This document shows positions 17,263-24,472 of a stretch of DNA of 37,223 nt, one piece after another. The position numbers were made by a program, and so were the translations under genes. The notes below the pieces were generated by a model. That model was not told the origin of the DNA. It saw only the letters and a program-made list of their open reading frames with translations, and made no database searches. Source of the stretch: Lachnospiraceae bacterium (GTDB lineage Bacteria; Bacillota; Clostridia; Lachnospirales; Lachnospiraceae); contig JAQYAV010000013.1 of assembly GCA_029338675.1 (NCBI GenBank), positions 1 to 37,223 of the forward strand. Direction: 5' to 3'. Position 1 is the first letter of the stretch, and each line of letters starts with the position of its first letter.

Positions 17263-17336
17263 CTAAATAATTTTAGTAGAGCAATCAGACTAAATAATTT
17301 TAGTAGAGCAATCAAACTAACTAATTTTAGTAATTA
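17263..17336. repeat. 27-base tandem repeat between rseP and ispG
   Basis: About 2.8 copies with starts at 17263, 17290 and 17317. The core of each is CTAAATAATTTTAG or CTAACTAATTTTAG, itself a small inverted repeat, followed by TAGAGCAATCA in the first two. The array begins (minus strand) about ten bases after the rseP stop. Nearby, CACAATAC-type short repeats (17160-17186) precede the ispG start. Confidence 0.8.
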
Positions 17337-17345
17337 AATGATTAT

Positions 17346-18410
17346 CTATAAAATATTTTTAATATCATTAAAGAATACAACTATCATAAGAATAATCAAT
17401 AGAACAAAGCCAATTAAATTAACAAAAGCCTCTTTATCCTGTGGAATCTTTTTACGCCTTACGCCCTCAATCAAAAGGAATAATAACCTTCCACCATCAA
17501 GTGCAGGTATTGGTAAAAGATTCATAATCCCCAAGTTGACACTAAGCAAAATACACCAATTTATCATATTAAGAATAATATTAATAACTGCCTCTGATGT
17601 AGAAGAACTTTCACGCTTAACATCTTCAATGATGTCATTCATTGTTCCGCCAACTCCAACTGGTCCCATTATCTGATCCGACTTAACCTGTCTTGTAACT
17701 ATCATCTTCAAGCCGTCTACAGTAGCCTTCACGCAATATCTACATTCTAATATTGCATACTTTATATTTGTAACAATGCTATCTGGCTTTTCATATCCAG
17801 CATAAACACCAATTTTATATTCACCTTTGTCATTTTTACGTGGTTGAACCTTAGTTACGTATTCTTCACCCTCTGGTGTAACCATTTTAAGCTCAAAGGA
17901 TTTTGATAAATCTGCTGTCTGCATGAAAAGTAATAATTCTCTGTAGTTATAAACCTTATCCCCATTTATTTCTGCAATTCTATCTCCAACCTTAAGACCA
18001 GCTTCTTCAGCAGGGCTATTTTCTATTACTTCATCAAGCGTTGTAGGATCACATCCAACAAAATGGATAAGTATAATAGAAAATACAAATGCTAAAATAA
18101 AGTTAAATATAGGACCTGCAGCAATAACAGCCATTCTTGCCAATACAGATTTGTTTGCAAAGGAATTCTCGTTATCCGAATCTTCTTCTCCACTCTCTCC
18201 ATGCATCATACAATATCCACCAATAGGAAGTAATCGTACAGAATACTTTGTTTCTTTCTTTTGCCATGAAAAAATAGCCGGACCCATGCCAATAGAAAAT
18301 TCATCAACTAAAATATGATTCATTTTAGCAACTATAAAATGTCCCAATTCATGAAAAAATACTATTATACTGAAAACTAATAGTATTAATAAAATATTTA
18401 CACCATTCAT
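17346..18410 (-). CDS. rseP: RIP metalloprotease RseP/RasP (site-2 protease, M50)
   Basis: 354 residues, inner-membrane zinc protease. HELGH in the first helix (VFFHELGHFIVAKM) is the zinc site; a PDZ domain (about 110-190, SPAEEAGLKVGDRIAEINGD) sits outside; the second catalytic motif is MNLLPIPALDGGRLLF with the third zinc ligand Asp. Family members cleave anti-sigma factors and leftover signal peptides within the membrane. Gene order cdsA-dxr-rseP is the standard bacterial one. 15 bases separate it from dxr. Confidence 0.95.
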   Translation of the reverse strand: MNGVNILLILLVFSIIVFFHELGHFIVAKMNHILVDEFSIGMGPAIFSWQKKETKYSVRLLPIGGYCMMHGESGEEDSDNENSFANKSVLARMAVIAAGPIFNFILAFVFSIILIHFVGCDPTTLDEVIENSPAEEAGLKVGDRIAEINGDKVYNYRELLLFMQTADLSKSFELKMVTPEGEEYVTKVQPRKNDKGEYKIGVYAGYEKPDSIVTNIKYAILECRYCVKATVDGLKMIVTRQVKSDQIMGPVGVGGTMNDIIEDVKRESSSTSEAVINIILNMINWCILLSVNLGIMNLLPIPALDGGRLLFLLIEGVRRKKIPQDKEAFVNLIGFVLLIILMIVVFFNDIKNIL

Positions 18411-18425
18411 AAGCTTCTCCCAATT

Positions 18426-19577
18426 TTAGCTATTACTATACTTTTTTGAAATACTTTCATATACCCATTGTTCAGTTTCAAGTATTTCCTCTAATGTTGG
18501 CACATCTATTAATTTATGGTCAGACATGCACTGTTCGATTATTTCATATATTTCCAAAAACTTAATCTTGCCCTTTAGGAAAAGCTCAACAGCCTTTTCA
18601 TTTGCAGCATTGAATACTGTTGGCATAGAACCACCAGTTTTAATTGCTGAATAAGCAAAATCAAGACCTTTAAATGTTTCCCTATCTGGTTTGTCGATTA
18701 TTATTCCTGACATTTGTGTGAAGTCCAGCTTCTTTGCATTAAGTACTTTTCTTTCAGGATAATATAACGCATACTGAATAGGAAGCTTCATATCAGGAGT
18801 ACCTAACTGAGCCATTACTGCACCATCCAAAAACTCTACCATAGAATGAATAATGCTTTGAGGCTGAACAACTACCTCGATATTGTCAGGTTCAACTCCA
18901 AATAACCATTTTGCTTCTATTACCTCTAAGCCTTTGTTTACAAGTGTAGCAGAATCGATGGTGATTTTTTTACCCATAGACCAATTAGGATGATTAAGAG
19001 CATCCTCTAATGTAACATTTTGCAATTGCTTTCTTGTATACCCTCTAAACGGTCCGCCTGAAGCAGTTATTAGCAATCTGCTTATTGTATTACGATTCTC
19101 CCCATTCAGACACTGGAATATTGCCGAATGTTCACTATCTACAGGCAAAATCTTTACACCCATATCCCTTGCAAGCTTCATAATTATATGACCTGCAGTA
19201 ACTAAAGTTTCTTTGTTTGCTAAAGCAATATCTTTCTTAGCTTTTATTGCTTCAATGGTAGGTCTAATTCCAATCATTCCCACTATTGCAGTAATCAAAA
19301 TATCACTTTCTTCACATCTGGCAACTTCAATAAGTCCATCCATTCCACTGTAAACAGCTACTTCAACGTCAGACAAGGCCATTCGTAATTGTCTGGCCTT
19401 GTCTTGGTTCCATATGCTCACAATTCTAGGTCTGAATTCTCTTACTTGCTTCTCTAATAATTCTATATTGTTTCCAGCAGCCAAAGCGACAACCTCAAGG
19501 TCATCGTTTTCTCTAACTATCTCTAAGGCCTGTGTTCCAATAGAACCAGTCGAACCTATAATTGCTATCTTTTTCAC
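18426..19577 (-). CDS. dxr: 1-deoxy-D-xylulose 5-phosphate reductoisomerase Dxr (IspC)
   Basis: 383 residues. NADPH site MKKIAIIGSTGSIGTQAL at the N-terminus, ALANKETLVTAGH, the metal-binding DSEHSAIFQCL, the flexible loop ASGGPFRGYT and NHPNWSMGKKITIDSATLVN; all are intact. It makes MEP, the committed step of the non-mevalonate pathway. The start is GTG with GGAGG 6 bases ahead, and it overlaps the cdsA TAG stop by one base, so translation is coupled. Confidence 0.97.
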   Translation of the reverse strand: MKKIAIIGSTGSIGTQALEIVRENDDLEVVALAAGNNIELLEKQVREFRPRIVSIWNQDKARQLRMALSDVEVAVYSGMDGLIEVARCEESDILITAIVGMIGIRPTIEAIKAKKDIALANKETLVTAGHIIMKLARDMGVKILPVDSEHSAIFQCLNGENRNTISRLLITASGGPFRGYTRKQLQNVTLEDALNHPNWSMGKKITIDSATLVNKGLEVIEAKWLFGVEPDNIEVVVQPQSIIHSMVEFLDGAVMAQLGTPDMKLPIQYALYYPERKVLNAKKLDFTQMSGIIIDKPDRETFKGLDFAYSAIKTGGSMPTVFNAANEKAVELFLKGKIKFLEIYEIIEQCMSDHKLIDVPTLEEILETEQWVYESISKKYSNS

Positions 19578-20395
19578 TATTTTCCTCCAATATACTCAAT
19601 CAAAAAAGTAAAACAGTAATAAACCATTGGTGCAGTGAAGATAATACTATCAAATCTGTCTAATACACCTCCATGGCCTGGTATTAACTTTCCATAGTCT
19701 TTAATATCATTGTTACGTTTAATTGCTGAAGCAGCTAAATCGCCTATTACCGCTGCCATAGCACCACATACTCCTACTATTGCAAATATTAATGGTGCAT
19801 TATTTAATTTATATACATATTTGTTAAAAAATATTCCATATGCCATTGCAAATAATGCAGAACCTAGTAATCCTCCAGCTAAACCTTCAAGGCTTTTTTT
19901 AGGACTAAGCTTCGGACACATTTTGTGTTTTCCAAGAGTAACACCTGCGCAATATGCACATGTATCATTAACCCACGAACAGACAAAAATCATTACAACT
20001 AATGCACCGCCATTATCCATTCTGCGAATCATATAAACATATGACATTAATAAAGATACGTATATAACAGACATAAATACTACCGCTATATCTTTGTCGC
20101 AATACTTAGGATATGTTAACACATATATTGCAAGCTCAATCAAAACAAATAAAATAACACATGGAAGTATGAATTGTTCTTGTCTGAAATATAACAACAA
20201 ATATCCTGCAATAGTAATTGCATATGCCATATAACCTAATAAAGACTTATTTAATTTGTATATTCTAAGTAGCTCAAATACACCACCTAGGGCAAGCAGC
20301 ATGGTTGCCACAAGGGTCACTATTCCACCATAATAAAGAACAGCTACCGCTAGGATTACAAGTACAATGCCACTTAATAATCTAGTCTTAAACAT
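19577..20395 (-). CDS. cdsA: Phosphatidate cytidylyltransferase CdsA
   Basis: 272 residues with about seven to eight hydrophobic helices. The C-terminal CDP-alcohol signature region is present: LSPKKSLEGLAGGLLGS, then KDYGKLIPGHGGVLDRFDS. It converts phosphatidic acid and CTP to CDP-diacylglycerol for phospholipid synthesis in the membrane. Its ATG overlaps the uppS stop by one base (TAATG). Confidence 0.96.
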   Translation of the reverse strand: MFKTRLLSGIVLVILAVAVLYYGGIVTLVATMLLALGGVFELLRIYKLNKSLLGYMAYAITIAGYLLLYFRQEQFILPCVILFVLIELAIYVLTYPKYCDKDIAVVFMSVIYVSLLMSYVYMIRRMDNGGALVVMIFVCSWVNDTCAYCAGVTLGKHKMCPKLSPKKSLEGLAGGLLGSALFAMAYGIFFNKYVYKLNNAPLIFAIVGVCGAMAAVIGDLAASAIKRNNDIKDYGKLIPGHGGVLDRFDSIIFTAPMVYYCFTFLIEYIGGK

Positions 20396-21123
20396 TATTT
20401 CACACCACCAAATCTTCTCTCACGACCATTGTAATATCTAATCGCAGCTTTTAGATCCTCAATTGTAAAATCTGGCCAAAGAACGTCTGTATAATAATAC
20501 TCTGCATACGCTAGCTGCCAAATAAGATAATTAGATAATCTTTGTTCTCCGCTTGTTCTTATCATAAGATCAGGATCAGGCATATCTGCTGTATCCAAAT
20601 AAGATGAAATAATGTTTTCATCAATCTCATCTTCACTAAGCTTTCCTTCCTTGACATCTCTTACCAGCTTAACAGTTGCACGTCTTATCTCGTCTCTTCC
20701 ACCATAATTAAGTGCAATAGTAAAATTAAGTCCAGTATATTGTTTTGTTTTTTCTTCAAGCTCATTGATTTTTTCGACAATATCAGTATCAAGGGCAGTT
20801 CTATCTCCAATTACCCTAACTCTCATGTCATTTTTTGATGCTCTTTCTATACAGTCTACTAAATATCTTCTAAGCAGATTCATTATACCTGTTACTTCTT
20901 CAACGGATCTCTTCCAGTTTTCTGTTGAAAAGGCATATACTGTAAGATATTTTATACCTAATTCATGCGCATCCTCACATATTTGTTCAACAACCTTAGC
21001 ACCTTCTTTATGTCCAAAATTTCTAGGCATAAGACGTTTCTTTGCCCATCTTCCATTACCGTCCATTATTATAGCAACGTGCTGAGGTATTTCGTATTCT
21101 TCACCATCAATTATCTTTCTCAA
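20395..21123 (-). CDS. uppS: Undecaprenyl diphosphate synthase UppS (cis-prenyltransferase)
   Basis: 242 residues. HVAIIMDGNGRWAKKR holds the catalytic Asp and Asn; YLTVYAFSTENWKR, NYGGRDEIRRA, MPDPDLMIRTSGEQRLSNYL and LWPDF are all family motifs. It makes the C55 lipid carrier for cell-wall synthesis from IPP, which Dxr and IspG of this same operon help to provide. The start is TTG with GGAG 6 bases ahead. A 126-base spacer with a four-copy 23-base repeat lies between frr and this gene. Confidence 0.97.
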   Translation of the reverse strand: MRKIIDGEEYEIPQHVAIIMDGNGRWAKKRLMPRNFGHKEGAKVVEQICEDAHELGIKYLTVYAFSTENWKRSVEEVTGIMNLLRRYLVDCIERASKNDMRVRVIGDRTALDTDIVEKINELEEKTKQYTGLNFTIALNYGGRDEIRRATVKLVRDVKEGKLSEDEIDENIISSYLDTADMPDPDLMIRTSGEQRLSNYLIWQLAYAEYYYTDVLWPDFTIEDLKAAIRYYNGRERRFGGVK

Positions 21124-21171
21124 AACAATCTCCTAACATTATATCTGTTTGCATTCATATCTAATATTATA

Positions 21172-21260
21172 TATCTGTTATTATACAGCCTCTTTATCTG
21201 TTATTATATAATCACTATATCTGTTATTATATAGTCACTATATCTGTTATTATACAGTCA
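21172..21260. repeat. 23-base tandem repeat, four copies, from the frr stop codon into the frr-uppS spacer
   Basis: Core TATCTGTTATTATA at 21172, 21195, 21218 and 21241, exactly 23 bases apart, separated by CAGCCTCTT or (A/T)AGTCACTA-type linkers. The fourth copy contains the frr stop codon (21250-21252) and the codons before it. So the unit seems to be a copy of the end of frr. Each unit also carries a TATAAT on the minus strand, but no matching -35 boxes. Confidence 0.9.
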
Positions 21261-21795
21261 TAATCTCTGTTGTCTTTGTCTCAATTGCCTTATCAATTTC
21301 ATTAACAAACTTATCTGTTAATTTCTGAACCTTGTCTTCATTTAACTTAAGTTCATCATCAGAAATCTCCTGAGACTTGTTCATCTTCTTAAATGCATCA
21401 TTAGCATCTCTTCTTATATTACGGATAGCAACCTTTGCTGCTTCGCCCTTTTTCTTAATATCTTTTGCAAGCTCTTTTCTTCTATCCTCTGTAAGCTCTG
21501 GGAAATTAATAATTACATTCTTTCCATCATTATTAGGATTTACACCAAGATCTGAGCACATTATTGCCTTTTCAATCTCTTTGATAAGACTAGCTTCCCA
21601 AGGCTGAATCATAATAGTTCTTGCTTCTGGAACTGTTACGTTAGCTACCTGCTGAATTGGTGTAGGTGTTCCATAATAGTCTACTCTTAACTTATCAAGA
21701 ATATGTGGGTTAGCTCTTCCTGCTCTAATGCTAGAGAACTCTGATAATAAATTTTCTAAAGTTTTGTCCATCTTTGATTCATACTGTGATAACAT
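21250..21795 (-). CDS. frr: Ribosome recycling factor
   Basis: 181 residues, slightly shorter than the usual 185. Typical three-helix bundle with beta domain: MDKTLENLLSEFSSIRAGRA near the start, DYYGTPTPIQQVANVTVPEA, MIQPWEASLIKEIEKAI, PELTEDRRKELAKDIKKKGE and the final long helix. RRF with EF-G splits the post-termination ribosome. pyrH lies 30 bases upstream, the classic pyrH-frr pair. GGAGG precedes the ATG by 8 bases. Confidence 0.97.
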   Translation of the reverse strand: MLSQYESKMDKTLENLLSEFSSIRAGRANPHILDKLRVDYYGTPTPIQQVANVTVPEARTIMIQPWEASLIKEIEKAIMCSDLGVNPNNDGKNVIINFPELTEDRRKELAKDIKKKGEAAKVAIRNIRRDANDAFKKMNKSQEISDDELKLNEDKVQKLTDKFVNEIDKAIETKTTEIMTV

Positions 21796-21825
21796 TTTAT
21801 TTTCCTCCGTTATATCTTAATTATA

Positions 21826-22530
21826 TTAATCGCATTTTACTAAAGTACCTGTAAAGCCGCCTGTAACAGCTTTAACAATACTATTTTCAGAATTTAACCC
21901 AAATAACATCATTGGCATCTTATTCTCCATAGCTAGTACTGCTGCAGCCAAATCAATTACTCCAAGCTTATTGTCAACAATATCCTTAATATTCATCTCA
22001 TCAAACTTTTTAGCATTAGGATTTACCTTTGGATCACTATCATATACTCCATCAATTGCTTTTGCTGCAAGAATAACATCTGCTGAAATCTCAATTGCCA
22101 TAATAACTGTTGCAGTATCTGTAGAAAAATATGGTTGTCCTAATCCACCTGCAAAGAAAACAATTTCTCCATTTGACAAATATTCATCTGCCTTATCCTT
22201 TGAGAAAAGCTCTGTCATGCTTCCACAGGCAAATGGAGTCATAACATGAGTCTTTAACCCTTGGTTCTTTAATGCATCAGCTGCATAAATACAGTTCATA
22301 ACAGTTGCAAGCATACCTATCTGATCTGCTTTAACTCTATCCATATTATCAGAGGTTCTTCCTCTCCAGAAGTTTCCACCACCAATTACAATACTAACCT
22401 GTATTCCAGCATCTACTACTTTTTTAATCTGCTTTGCAACATCAACTACTGTCGCTTCATCAAAGCCTGTTTTCTTATCTCCTGCTAAAGCCTCTCCTGA
22501 AAGCTTTAAGAGTATTCTTTTCATTTCCAT
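21826..22530 (-). CDS. pyrH: UMP kinase PyrH
   Basis: 234 residues, amino-acid kinase fold. MKRILLKLSGEALAG, IVIGGGNFWRGR, DQIGMLATVMNCIYAAD, and ADVILAAKAIDGVYDSDPK are all conserved. It phosphorylates UMP to UDP and is the UTP-inhibited hexameric bacterial type. An in-frame TAA blocks a longer start; AAGGAG lies 13 bases ahead, unusually far, which may lower its translation. 22 bases after the bactofilin gene. Confidence 0.96.
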   Translation of the reverse strand: MEMKRILLKLSGEALAGDKKTGFDEATVVDVAKQIKKVVDAGIQVSIVIGGGNFWRGRTSDNMDRVKADQIGMLATVMNCIYAADALKNQGLKTHVMTPFACGSMTELFSKDKADEYLSNGEIVFFAGGLGQPYFSTDTATVIMAIEISADVILAAKAIDGVYDSDPKVNPNAKKFDEMNIKDIVDNKLGVIDLAAAVLAMENKMPMMLFGLNSENSIVKAVTGGFTGTLVKCD

Positions 22531-22552
22531 TGTATATTACACACTCCTTTAT

Positions 22553-23758
22553 CTATTCAAAAAAACTCTTAACATCTATCTCCGAATAACACTGTGAGCA
22601 AAATCCTTCTATTACAGCACCATTGTTAATCTGCACTGATCTAGACTTAATATTTCCCATAATTACTGCTGTTGAATCAACAATAACTGGCCCATGCACA
22701 TCAATATCCCCATTAACAGCCCCTGCAATAACAGCAGAAGTTGCAAATACATTTCCAACTACCACAGAGCCTACGCCAATCTTAACACTTCCTTCAGTAT
22801 TAATGTCGCCTTCAAGCTTTGCAGCGTTTGCATATATCTCACCAGCTTCCACCTTTCCTGTTATGCTTCCGCCAATAATAAGCTTTCCTCCACACTTTAC
22901 ATTTCCTTCTACAGTTCCAATAACATCAATTCCGCCATCAGCCTCGATATCACCCTTAATTACTGTTCCCTTTGTAATGTATGTTGTGTCATCAGAAAGC
23001 ACACTATTTATATCATTTTCACGTTCCTTTAGCATCTCTTCACTAATTAAAGTTTCGGTCATGTCATCCTCCATATCATCTTCAACTACTTCAGCAATAC
23101 CATTTACGTTACTTTCTGTTTCATCCTCTAACTTATTAATTGCATCCTCTAATGCCTTCTTTAAGTCAAGATCCTCCAAATTCTGTTCTGTAGACAATAG
23201 GTCTTTTTGTTTTTCAGGTTCAACACTTAATGCATCCTCTGTATTCTCAAGCATATCATCATTATCTAATTCTTCAAGACTAACTAGCTCGTCCACTTCA
23301 CTATCCTGTGACATGCCATCTTCAATATCAACAATTATTGTTTCTGTATTATCCTGTTCTATATTGTCTCCAAGCACATTTTCACCAAGATGCTCTGAAG
23401 AATCTTCTATAGAGTCAAGTTTTTCAACATCTAAGCTCTCCAAATCAATCTCACTTCTTCCATTGATGATTTCCACCTCTGGAACCTCATCAATAGTTTG
23501 CTCCTCTGTGTTTTTGATTTCCACTTCTTCAGGTTCATTACTAAATGCTTCAAACTTGGAAAGGTTATCTATCTCATCATCCTCCATTCCAATTTCGTCA
23601 ACATTTTCAAAAATATCCTCTGGTGCTATCTCTATATCCTCATCAAAAGTATTGACCATATCTTCGTCATCATACTCATCTGCTAATTCATCCTTATCAG
23701 GCATAAGTTCATTAACTGCCTGTGCAAAGTCTCTCTTAAAATCCTTAAAAAATCCCAT
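22553..23758 (-). CDS. Bactofilin (polymer-forming cytoskeletal protein) with long acidic N-terminal region
   Basis: 401 residues in three parts. Residues 1-19 (MGFFKDFKRDFAQAVNELM) could form an amphipathic helix. Residues 20-255 are a low-complexity acidic region with dozens of Asp/Glu and few aromatics. Residues about 259-387 are a bactofilin/DUF583 beta-helix with repeating strands such as TVIKGDIEADGGIDVIGTVE and KLIIGGSITGKVEAGEI, ending in a short Cys-containing tail. Bactofilins polymerise without nucleotide and scaffold cell-wall enzymes; most are 120-200 residues. The head position in an operon with uppS, cdsA and polC is unusual. Role in shape or division is an inference. Confidence 0.88.
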   Translation of the reverse strand: MGFFKDFKRDFAQAVNELMPDKDELADEYDDEDMVNTFDEDIEIAPEDIFENVDEIGMEDDEIDNLSKFEAFSNEPEEVEIKNTEEQTIDEVPEVEIINGRSEIDLESLDVEKLDSIEDSSEHLGENVLGDNIEQDNTETIIVDIEDGMSQDSEVDELVSLEELDNDDMLENTEDALSVEPEKQKDLLSTEQNLEDLDLKKALEDAINKLEDETESNVNGIAEVVEDDMEDDMTETLISEEMLKERENDINSVLSDDTTYITKGTVIKGDIEADGGIDVIGTVEGNVKCGGKLIIGGSITGKVEAGEIYANAAKLEGDINTEGSVKIGVGSVVVGNVFATSAVIAGAVNGDIDVHGPVIVDSTAVIMGNIKSRSVQINNGAVIEGFCSQCYSEIDVKSFFE

Positions 23759-23792
23759 ACTATCCTCCTTTGCTAATATACGTAACTTATTT

Positions 23793-23821
23793 ATTATACA
23801 CCAAATAAAATGTGGTTACAA
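23793..23821 (-). promoter_or_regulatory. Sigma-A promoter of the bactofilin-pyrH-frr-uppS-cdsA-dxr-rseP-ispG-polC operon
   Basis: Minus strand TTGTAA (23816-23821), 17-base spacer, perfect TATAAT (23793-23798). Predicted start near 23786, about 28 bases ahead of the ATG. I found no convincing terminator between this point and the polC end, 12 kb away. Confidence 0.75.
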
Positions 23822-23852
23822 GATTTGACAATTATATATGAATATGCATTTA

Positions 23853-24398
23853 TCAAAATTCTCTGTACATTCTAATTATAACCATCAATATTGCAAATGT
23901 TATATTCATGTCCTCATTATGCTCTAAGGAATGTCCTACTTCCTCAAACTGTTTCAACGAAACCTCCTGTTCAACACAATATATCTTTAACTTTTGGGCA
24001 TCTAAAAATGTATCTTCTTTTCCTGCTACAACAATACATTTTCCTCTCTGCATATATTTCATGCCTTCAGGAACAGGAGTTAGGAAAATATGTCTTACAC
24101 GAATATGCTTTAATGTTTCATAATAGCCTGCAAGAGCTGTTCCCATACTCTTTGACACAAATACAATATCCTCATATCTAGAAAAATCAACATTTTTTAG
24201 TTGATTAACTACATATTGTTTTGCCTCTTCAATTAATCCTGCTATGTCATTTTTATTTCCCTTCAGATAGAAATTATAATTAAGGCCTATTACTTCATAA
24301 CCACGTTTTTCAAACACTTTTGCTGCATAATATAAAAGTGGCTTATCAACACTATAATTTCTTCCTGGAAATAAAACTAAAAGTTTGTTTTTTGCCAT
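23853..24398 (-). CDS. Small alpha/beta hydrolase-fold protein
   Basis: 181 residues. LLVLFPGRNYSVDKPLLYYA at the N-terminus resembles the oxyanion strand of alpha/beta hydrolases; IVFVSKSMGTALAGYY carries a nucleophile-elbow-like Ser (S-K-S-M-G, with Ser for the first Gly); VVAGKEDTF offers the acid and EEVGHSLEH the His. So the whole Ser-Asp-His triad can be placed. The substrate is unknown; such small members include carboxylesterases. It lies between the bactofilin promoter and the PEP-synthase-like gene in the same direction and has no strong link to either. Confidence 0.72.
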   Translation of the reverse strand: MAKNKLLVLFPGRNYSVDKPLLYYAAKVFEKRGYEVIGLNYNFYLKGNKNDIAGLIEEAKQYVVNQLKNVDFSRYEDIVFVSKSMGTALAGYYETLKHIRVRHIFLTPVPEGMKYMQRGKCIVVAGKEDTFLDAQKLKIYCVEQEVSLKQFEEVGHSLEHNEDMNITFAILMVIIRMYREF

Positions 24399-24472
24399 AT
24401 TGTCACCTTTTATTCATTAAACCTGTATCCATCAAAATAGTATAAAATATATAATACAAAGCCACACTCCGA

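Noticed and set aside
22623-23828. A 401-codon open frame on the plus strand, opposite the bactofilin gene
   Set aside because: Its Ser/Thr/Ile-rich product is the mirror of the Asp/Glu-rich arm and beta-helix repeats on the other strand. No ribosome-binding site, no family match. The equal length is chance.
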